A DNA stretch of 27,737 nt, taken from positions 1-27,737 of IMG/VR virus record IMGVR_UViG_3300027896_000177, one strand, 5' to 3'. Each line of letters starts with the position of its first letter. Positions within the stretch are counted from its first letter, which is position 1. This stretch comes from a virus. Under the pieces are notes generated by a model. It did not search any database and was not told the origin of the DNA. It saw nothing but the letters and a program-made list of their open reading frames with translations. Both the position numbers and the translations under genes were made by a program. Positions 21,602 to 27,737 of the stretch are shown here, in pieces.

Positions 21602-22252
21602 TTAAGCCAAAGCATTGCCAATGTCAGCAATGATCCAACCCGATGGGTTTTCCTCAGGATCATTAATTTGTTGAACCTCTTCTTCGATGTAATATCCCGC
21701 ATCAATAGCAACTTGTCTAAGTTGCATCAATTCAATCATGCGCGTTTTTGAAGCGGTAAAGTCAAGGAATTCTTCATACAAACCTGTCGTAGGATTAAAC
21801 GTAGCATAGTGATCTACAGGATGACCGGGATTGGTTTCTTCGGAATCCGTTACAGCATCAAAAGTAAAGCCATCTGCTCCAAATTTGTACTTGGCATGAA
21901 TATGCCACATCCAATCTTCTAAAACATGTTGTGCGTCCCTTGCTGCACGAACAGCAAGGCGAGCATCTTCAATAGTTAAATAAATAACAGTAGGATCATT
22001 GACTCCAAGTCCAGAAATTCGGAATCTATTGGTTTTACTAAACTCACCATTGAAGACAATAGCCGTTCCATTTTTTAGAAACGTCTTTGCCCAACTTACC
22101 CACCATTGAGGATGTACGTCGGCGTCAGCATCGACTTGCATTTTGTCGATAAATTGTTGACGGGTGAGGCCAGCATATCCAGTGTCAATAAGATGCTGAA
22201 CAATAGTTGTACAGCCACCCACAGCCAGCAAAAGTTCTTGTGTAACGATCAT
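21602..22252 (-). CDS. Hypothetical protein (216 aa) next to the glycine-rich adhesin
   Basis: The protein begins MIVTQELLLAVGGCTTIVQH and is mixed alpha/beta with many aromatic residues (DVHPQWWVSWAKTFLKNG, EDWMWHIHAKYKFGADGF) and an acidic C-terminus QQINDPEENPSGWII. It overlaps the adhesin gene by 4 bases and is AT-richer than the neighbouring genes. By position, directly after an adhesin, it could be a fibre-assembly or chaperone-like protein, but I do not recognise a family. A small gene starts two bases after its stop. Confidence 0.6.
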   Translation of the reverse strand: MIVTQELLLAVGGCTTIVQHLIDTGYAGLTRQQFIDKMQVDADADVHPQWWVSWAKTFLKNGTAIVFNGEFSKTNRFRISGLGVNDPTVIYLTIEDARLAVRAARDAQHVLEDWMWHIHAKYKFGADGFTFDAVTDSEETNPGHPVDHYATFNPTTGLYEEFLDFTASKTRMIELMQLRQVAIDAGYYIEEEVQQINDPEENPSGWIIADIGNALA

Positions 22253-23211
22253 GCTGTTACCCCATACGTTGTGCCTGAGCCAGAGATGCTGACCGCAAAT
22301 CCATTAAAGTCAATTGCTTTGCCGCCAGCAGCGCCGGTGTATGTGGTCGAAACACTTCCCGGCGTACCCGTGCCAGAACCACCAACATTGCCCGCTGCAC
22401 CGCCTGTACCACCACTTGTAGTCGTTTGCGAAGCCGTCCACTGATATCCATTACCACCAGCAGCACCAAAACCGCCACCGCCACCCATAGCAAAGAATGG
22501 TGTGTAATCTGCTGCTGCGCCACCGCCACCCGCAAAACCACCAGAACCGGGGCCACCAACTGCCGTTGTAAATGGCCCAGCGCCAGCACCTCCTGCGCCC
22601 GTAAACAACCTACCACCACCACCTCCAGTGTAGTAAAGATTGCTGAAGCCACCTCCACCGTTAAATCCATTACCCCCAACGCCGCCGCCTGCTCCACCAG
22701 CATACAAAGTACTGCCTGAGTAGGCTGTTCCTCCAGCGCCGCCACCAGAACCGCCACCGCCAGACATACGATATTCACCGCCGCCACCACCACCGCCACC
22801 GCCAATATAAGAACCTGCACCCTTAATAACATTAAGAGCAAAACCTGCTTTGAGTGCAGTGCCGCCCGCAGTTGGAGCAAGTGTTGTTGTTGTTGACCCG
22901 TTAGAGCCTCCACCAACACCTCCGCAACCCATAATAAAACCATTATTGGTGATGGTTACAGTATCGGCTCCCGAACCACCAGTCAACGTCAAAGCTGGAT
23001 TGGCAGTTCCAGTTGCATAAATATAAACACCACTATTTACGACAATGAAAATATCAGTAATGCCTGCGGTATAAGTTCCAGAAACAGAGCCACCAGATGG
23101 TGCAAGTCCGCCAGCAACATTGAATGACTGATCCCCAACACTGGTCGCAAACGTATAGGTAATTGTTGTCCTATACGTTCCACCCACAAACCCATGAAGA
23201 ATGCCGCTCAT
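22249..23211 (-). CDS. Poly-glycine-rich adhesin / receptor-binding tip protein (320 aa)
   Basis: The N-terminal 100 residues are beta-rich (TTITYTFATSVGDQSFNVAG), then a long region is dominated by glycine runs (GSYIGGGGGGGGGEYRMSGG), interspersed with aromatic residues. This resembles the polyglycine type II sandwich of T-even-like gp38 adhesins, where loops between glycine strands contact the receptor. A host-range role is plausible. The protein overlaps its neighbours by four bases on both sides and follows the second fibre gene. Its glycine-coding DNA is a chain of near-repeats, so it may change length by recombination. Confidence 0.7.
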   Translation of the reverse strand: MSGILHGFVGGTYRTTITYTFATSVGDQSFNVAGGLAPSGGSVSGTYTAGITDIFIVVNSGVYIYATGTANPALTLTGGSGADTVTITNNGFIMGCGGVGGGSNGSTTTTLAPTAGGTALKAGFALNVIKGAGSYIGGGGGGGGGEYRMSGGGGSGGGAGGTAYSGSTLYAGGAGGGVGGNGFNGGGGFSNLYYTGGGGGRLFTGAGGAGAGPFTTAVGGPGSGGFAGGGGAAADYTPFFAMGGGGGFGAAGGNGYQWTASQTTTSGGTGGAAGNVGGSGTGTPGSVSTTYTGAAGGKAIDFNGFAVSISGSGTTYGVTA

Positions 23212-24143
23212 GTCAGGTTAGTTCCCGTAATCAACCATTGAGTTGCACCAATCTTGATGGCATTGGCCACGCCGTATTGTGCAAGTGTGCGTGATCCAGA
23301 GGCACCCGTTCCTGCCCATGTCAACGTATCGGTATTGATGGCAATGGTCACTGCACTAGCTGACATGTTGATAAATTGCATGACCGTTCCCAGCGCATAT
23401 GACACTGATGAGTTGGCAGCAATCGTGAAAGTGCGAGCATTCGCATCAGTCGATGGGTGAAAGATCGCATAGCCAGAATCAGCAGCTACCGTTGTGTAAT
23501 TAACACTCTGACTGTTTTGCGGAATGTTGATGTACCCCAACGTGCCCGATGTAGGCAACGTCACCGATGTCGTAGCAGTCGCTGTCAGGGTCGTGGAAAA
23601 CGCACCTGATGTGATCAGATTTCCACCCAGCGTTAGCGTGTTCGATCCATTGTTGACGCCAGTTCCTCCATAGGTAGGCCCAACGATAGAGCCATTCCAT
23701 ATGCCGGTGGTAATGGTGCCAACGGATATCAAGCTGGACAGCGTCGTGACACCCGTATTGACCAGCGTACCAGTCGTTGGGAACGTAACTGCGGTATTGG
23801 CTGTCAGCGTTCCTGTAAACGTGAATGCGCCCGACATGGTGACATTGCCACCAAGCGTCAGTGTAGAACTGCCGTTGTTGACACCCGTACCACCATAGGT
23901 TGATGGAATGACAGACCCATTCCATGTCCCTGTGGTGATCGTTCCCAGAGTGGTGATGGAATTTGTACCCTTACTCGCAACTAACGTGTTGTAAGTGTTG
24001 GTGCCTGTACCTACAAACAAAACGCCATCAGCAATGTTGACAGCCAGTTCACCAGTCGTAATCGCACCGCCACCAGTAGTCGGAACGTGTCCCGCAACAC
24101 TACTGTTATATGTAACGATGGGGGTGTAACCTGTTTGTGCCAT
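23208..24143 (-). CDS. Tail fibre protein with duplicated beta module (311 aa)
   Basis: The chosen start is the ATG at 24143 (AAGGA 7 bases upstream), giving MAQTGYTPIVTYNSSVAGHV; the longer frame to 24191 lies over the preceding fibre's 3' end. Two copies of a fibre module are clear: GTITTGTWNGSVIPSTYGGT and GTITTGIWNGSIVGPTYGGT, each followed by GVNNGSxTLTLGGN and a SGAF-type strand. The C-terminus (NAIKIGATQWLITGTNLT) is a typical fibre end. It probably forms part of a trimeric fibre. It overlaps the adhesin start by four bases. Confidence 0.75.
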   Translation of the reverse strand: MAQTGYTPIVTYNSSVAGHVPTTGGGAITTGELAVNIADGVLFVGTGTNTYNTLVASKGTNSITTLGTITTGTWNGSVIPSTYGGTGVNNGSSTLTLGGNVTMSGAFTFTGTLTANTAVTFPTTGTLVNTGVTTLSSLISVGTITTGIWNGSIVGPTYGGTGVNNGSNTLTLGGNLITSGAFSTTLTATATTSVTLPTSGTLGYINIPQNSQSVNYTTVAADSGYAIFHPSTDANARTFTIAANSSVSYALGTVMQFINMSASAVTIAINTDTLTWAGTGASGSRTLAQYGVANAIKIGATQWLITGTNLT

Positions 24144-24153
24144 GATGTGATCC

Positions 24154-27100
24154 TTAGAAAGCGCCGCCGTTAATACCTGCGGTAAAGGCATTATTGGTGT
24201 AATTGTATGTCAGGGCTGAGTTGGTGTTGATGCCCACTGTGCCCGTTGCCGATGAACTGAAATGAATGTAATTGGTTGCGCCAGCGCCTGCTGATGCGGT
24301 TACGTTCGTTGCTGTTCCCGCCGTTGCCGCATTCAAATTGGCAACCTGCGTCGTGCTGGCAACAGTCAGCGGAGCTGTTCCCGTGGCCACCGTTGAGATC
24401 AACGTATTGCCAGTAACACCTTGCGTTGATGTGATCGCCGCACCTGTACTTAGCGTGTTGGTTGACCAGAACGTGCCCGCTGGAATGTTTGCGTGATAGT
24501 CCCACGTTCCCGCTGCAACCCCATTGGCCTGCAACACCACATTGACATATGCACCAGCTTGCACCGTAACAACCGTTGTACTGGAATTGTTCTGAACAAC
24601 AATCGTCCCTGACGTTTGGTTGTTGTTGAACGTATACGTCGCGCCAACCGGCAACGTAGTGGCATCTGGCAGCTTGTACGTCTGGCCACCTGAGCCCGTG
24701 ACAATCCAATTGGGAGTCGAACTGACCACCAAGGTTGTGGTGGTGCCTGCCGCAGCTACGTTGCTGTACCCTAAGAACGCAAAGTTCGTGGTGATGTTAA
24801 TGTTTGCATCGCGCAATACAACTGAATTTGCTCCAGTCGATACCGTGACACCCGTACCGCCTCCTGCAACACCTAACGTACCCCACGTCGGCGATGAACT
24901 TCCCCCGCAAATCAGTGCGTTACCGGACGTACCATATGACGCGCCACTATTAAATGAAATGGCTCCACCACTGATAAATCTAATAATTTCTGCTCCGCCG
25001 TAACCAATGCCAACAGAGTTGTTGTTATTGACGGGGTTAAAATCAATATATCCTTGAGTAGTGGAGTCGGTTAGGTTTTGTATTCTGGTAGTGGCCGTTG
25101 TCCAATTTGCACCAGTAGAATTTCTAAATTGAAATACATTCAAATAATTGGCATTGGTATTCGTATTAAACAGTTGCAACAAATATATTGCATTGCCGGT
25201 CGTGCCTCCAAGAGTACCACCTTGACCTTTGAGTGCAACAGCAGCTGATGATCCTGTGATGGATGTCAATGTGTTGCCATCGAACGTCAAACTAGAGCTT
25301 GTCGTCATCGAGGTGGATGTGCTGCCAAATGGAATATAACTGGCTGCAATGTTCGTCATCCCTGTGCCACCATTGGCAACAGTCAATGCCGTGCCAAGGG
25401 TCAAAGCATTCGTGACTTTTAAGTTGCCTGCTCCGGGATCAAAGGAAGTTCCAATTGAAACACCTCCCGTAATGCCGATGTAAAAATCAGACGCTATTCC
25501 TCTAGGACTAAACCAAACAAATCCACCTGTTCCTGATACTAATTGTCCAAGTGACGTTTCTGTTACTGTTGTACCAGCAGTGCCAGCTGGTGCTCCATAC
25601 CATGCATGAATGGCTCCAGTAGTTCCAGAAACTGTCATTAAATATCGTGCATATGGCTCACCTGTAACTATGTATTTAAGACCACCTGCATCTGTATATC
25701 CATTCCAATAATAACTTGATCGGCCTTGACCATCTTGCACTTGAATCCGCATATTAGATGCGGATGCCTTCAGTTCAAATGCTAATGAAGTAGTTTGTGT
25801 GGGATAAGTAATTGCATTTGATCCAGTCGAAAACCCATTGACTGAATATAGCATTAATCCTATTGTATTTGTCTGATTAACATAAGTCAGAGAAGAACCT
25901 GATGTTAATGCACCAGTTCCATTTCCCCAAGGTATATAGCCAGAAGTGAAGCTGCTTTGACCCGTACCACCACTAGAAACAGACAAGACTCCTGACAAAG
26001 ATGATGTTGGGATAGTCGTCGATGCCGTGACGTTGCTTCCACCGTTGGCATACATGTAGCCGGTCAAGCCACTGACCGCCAAATTGGCAGTCGTCAAATT
26101 GGTAAATGACTGCGATGCGGAGCCGGGTTGTTTCTGCCATACCCCACCGTTAAAGATCGCCCAATCGCCTACAGCCCAACTTGAAATGCCATTCAAGGTT
26201 GTAGTGCCAGCTACAGACACAACGTAGTAATAGCCTGACGTACCTACACTGGATGTCAATGTAGGATTGTTGGTGCTTGCATTCCATACGCCTTGATAGA
26301 CAGGTGCTCCAGCAACACTTAACGCACCATACACAAAAGCTGTCGTTGCAATTTGCGTTGTATTGGTGGTTGCCGCTGCTGTCGGTGCTGTGGGAATGCC
26401 CGTCAATGCAGGACTGATGCTCAGTACGTTACTACCACTGCCGGTGCTGGTCGTAACGCCCGTACCGCCATTGGCTACGTTCAGCGTCCCACTCAAGACT
26501 ACAGCGCCTGATGTAGCAGTTGCAGGCGTCAGGCCAGTAGTTCCACCACTAATTGAATTGACAACAAGGCCACTATTAAGGACGTTGTAGACAAATTCAG
26601 CCGTAGCGATTTGAGTGGTGGTTGTGCCTATGCCCGGTGTGATTGAAGTCGGGGTGCCAGTAAACGCAGGGCTTTGTTGCAGCACCACCGTCGATCCAAC
26701 GCCCGTGGTAGGAGAACTGGCTGCACTGGTCAGTCGCCCATAGGCATCAACGGTGATGCTAGAGGGAATGGTATACGTTCCTGCCGTTACAGCAGTCGTG
26801 GCCAATGAGAACGTCGGAGTCCCAACACCATTGCCATTTGCAATTGAAATTTGACCTGATGTGCCCAAAAGTGTCACTTGGCTGAAGGACGATCCATTGA
26901 TCGTCATCAACCCTGTGCCACTCAAGCTGGACAAGTTTTGCAGATTGGTGTTCAAACCAATTGTAGGGCTCCCAGACACGCCATTGGCATTGGCGATGGT
27001 CAACCCACTACCAACGCTCAAGCTAACGCTAGAAACGGTGCTAGAGCCCGTTACAACCAATATGCCGGTGGACGCAGCATTGAGCGCGTTGGCCAACCCA

Positions 27101-27354
27101 GTCATTTTGATTTGCAACGTGCTGCCTGCGCCGTTGTCAGTCACAGACAGGCCGGTGCCGGTTGCCAAGTACCGCGCTTGAGTCAATCCAGCCGTTGAAC
27201 TGACAGTCAAGAATGGGTAATTGAGTGCCCCTGCGCCCGAAATAGCACCGGCAGTGGTCTGAACTGTCACCCCATTTTGAACAATAGGAACAGCCTCAGA
27301 CCCCGTTAGAGCCGCTGCTGTTGGCAGCTGGAGAATGGTGATTTGTCCGCTCAT
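24154..27354 (-). CDS. Long tail fibre protein (1066 aa)
   Basis: The N-terminus MSGQITILQLPTAAALTGSE followed by AVPIVQNGVTVQTTAGAI is an attachment motif common to phage fibres. The body is a Ser/Thr/Gly beta-repeat array with GGTG motifs (NVANGGTGVTTSTGSGSN, LSVSSGGTGQSSFTSGYIPW, LTVANGGTGMTNIAASYIPF). Near residues 440-800 the base composition shifts to AT-rich and the sequence is less repetitive (SYYWNGYTDAGGLKYIVTGE), suggesting an acquired module. The C-terminal part repeats short beta strands and ends TAGINGGAF. It overlaps the upstream gene by four bases. Receptor binding is expected; which part binds is not evident. Confidence 0.8.
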   Translation of the reverse strand: MSGQITILQLPTAAALTGSEAVPIVQNGVTVQTTAGAISGAGALNYPFLTVSSTAGLTQARYLATGTGLSVTDNGAGSTLQIKMTGLANALNAASTGILVVTGSSTVSSVSLSVGSGLTIANANGVSGSPTIGLNTNLQNLSSLSGTGLMTINGSSFSQVTLLGTSGQISIANGNGVGTPTFSLATTAVTAGTYTIPSSITVDAYGRLTSAASSPTTGVGSTVVLQQSPAFTGTPTSITPGIGTTTTQIATAEFVYNVLNSGLVVNSISGGTTGLTPATATSGAVVLSGTLNVANGGTGVTTSTGSGSNVLSISPALTGIPTAPTAAATTNTTQIATTAFVYGALSVAGAPVYQGVWNASTNNPTLTSSVGTSGYYYVVSVAGTTTLNGISSWAVGDWAIFNGGVWQKQPGSASQSFTNLTTANLAVSGLTGYMYANGGSNVTASTTIPTSSLSGVLSVSSGGTGQSSFTSGYIPWGNGTGALTSGSSLTYVNQTNTIGLMLYSVNGFSTGSNAITYPTQTTSLAFELKASASNMRIQVQDGQGRSSYYWNGYTDAGGLKYIVTGEPYARYLMTVSGTTGAIHAWYGAPAGTAGTTVTETSLGQLVSGTGGFVWFSPRGIASDFYIGITGGVSIGTSFDPGAGNLKVTNALTLGTALTVANGGTGMTNIAASYIPFGSTSTSMTTSSSLTFDGNTLTSITGSSAAVALKGQGGTLGGTTGNAIYLLQLFNTNTNANYLNVFQFRNSTGANWTTATTRIQNLTDSTTQGYIDFNPVNNNNSVGIGYGGAEIIRFISGGAISFNSGASYGTSGNALICGGSSSPTWGTLGVAGGGTGVTVSTGANSVVLRDANINITTNFAFLGYSNVAAAGTTTTLVVSSTPNWIVTGSGGQTYKLPDATTLPVGATYTFNNNQTSGTIVVQNNSSTTVVTVQAGAYVNVVLQANGVAAGTWDYHANIPAGTFWSTNTLSTGAAITSTQGVTGNTLISTVATGTAPLTVASTTQVANLNAATAGTATNVTASAGAGATNYIHFSSSATGTVGINTNSALTYNYTNNAFTAGINGGAF

Positions 27355-27737
27355 GTTGATGTATTGTTCGTTGGGTTAGGACTGATGATGTCAATGTTGC
27401 CGTTTTGCTGTGGCGTCGTATTATCGTTTTGCGTACTGATATAAATTTGCGATTGATCTCCACCCGGAATGTTTGTACCAGTAGGTGTCAACACCAAACC
27501 ACTGTCATCTGCTGACACTTTTTCGTCTGGACGGGGGAATCTTAAAGTGATCCGCTCCGTTTGTCGCGCAGGTAGGCGGTATGGGTCTTTCTGATCGGCA
27601 CACCCCCGCTCACAGACTTTCAACCCCGGAAAATTGGGATCAGGCTGTGCCTCTATGATTGGTCGCTTCATCTTGCATCTGTCGCAAATGAAGATTGCAA
27701 TCGTTGAATTGCCACGGGTGTCTAACCATTTAGGCAT
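27351..27737 (-). CDS. Zinc-ribbon structural-region protein (128 aa)
   Basis: The ATG lies exactly at the window's end (27737), so it is complete if no earlier start is used. The protein begins MPKWLDTRGNSTIAIFICDR, with CDRC and CERGC forming a zinc knuckle (residues 18-45), then DPYRLPARQTERITLRFPRP, which I recognise as a conserved stretch of small phage proteins near head genes. The C-terminal 50 residues are Asn/Thr/Gln-rich and look disordered. It overlaps the long fibre start as ATGA. The function is unknown to me. Confidence 0.75.
   Translation of the reverse strand: MPKWLDTRGNSTIAIFICDRCKMKRPIIEAQPDPNFPGLKVCERGCADQKDPYRLPARQTERITLRFPRPDEKVSADDSGLVLTPTGTNIPGGDQSQIYISTQNDNTTPQQNGNIDIISPNPTNNTST

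Noticed and set aside
22257-22943. A 228-codon minus-strand frame rich in Val, Ala and Leu
   Set aside because: It is the shifted-frame shadow of the glycine-rich adhesin: glycine codons read out of frame give Val/Ala/Leu.
22249-27354. A diversity-generating retroelement acting on the fibre genes
   Set aside because: No reverse transcriptase or template repeat is visible in the window; fibre repeats are ordinary coding modules.
1-27737. A prophage interpretation
   Set aside because: No integrase, attachment site or host gene is visible, so integration cannot be supported from this window.

Overview
This window looks like a continuous piece of a tailed double-stranded DNA phage genome. Genes are packed with 1 to 14 base overlaps, replication genes are grouped at the left, and about 18 kb of virion and lysis genes on the minus strand fill the right. 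No tail tape measure, sheath or tube gene is seen. A gp10-like DNA-stabilisation/tail-hub protein, a head-tail adaptor, injection-type internal proteins and several fibre proteins suggest a podovirus-like virion. Terminase, portal, major capsid protein and DNA polymerase are not in the window. The truncated first gene resembles a small protein common in Burkholderiales phages and prophages, so a betaproteobacterial, probably freshwater, host is my best guess. That is an inference.

Layout: (1) 1-2030, minus: a cluster of small genes with a RuvC-type resolvase, driven from a promoter at about 2051-2068. (2) 2076-2498: no gene. It holds a highly structured, probably minus-strand RNA of nearly 400 nt ending in an intrinsic terminator. 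(3) 2499-6290, minus: replication operon encoding a Cro/YdaS-like regulator, a ParB-like protein, an SF2 helicase with a zinc ribbon, two small proteins and a TOPRIM primase. (4) 6389-9548, plus: SSB-like protein, PD-(D/E)XK nuclease, then small proteins and a 23-residue membrane peptide. (5) 27737-9537, minus: late operon. In transcription order it encodes a zinc-ribbon structural protein, three fibre/adhesin proteins, two proteins of unknown function, a holin, a 2OG-Fe(II) oxygenase-like protein, three small proteins, a GH19 endolysin, a head-tail adaptor, a fibre-like protein, a stabilisation/hub protein, a small protein, two very cysteine-rich virion proteins and two internal or injection-type proteins.

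Four transcription units share one promoter/operator element, CTAANTYNGTGTTAK, at 2054-2068, 6316-6330, 8248-8262 and 8651-8665. It merges into an extended -10 box and is a near palindrome, so the Cro-like protein at 6090-6290, whose own promoter carries one copy, is the obvious candidate regulator. The octamer TCAATTGA occurs 12 times against about 0.4 expected by chance. The strongest leads for something undescribed are the structured RNA at 2076-2466, the shared promoter element, the iterated TCAATTGA and the two cysteine-rich virion proteins.
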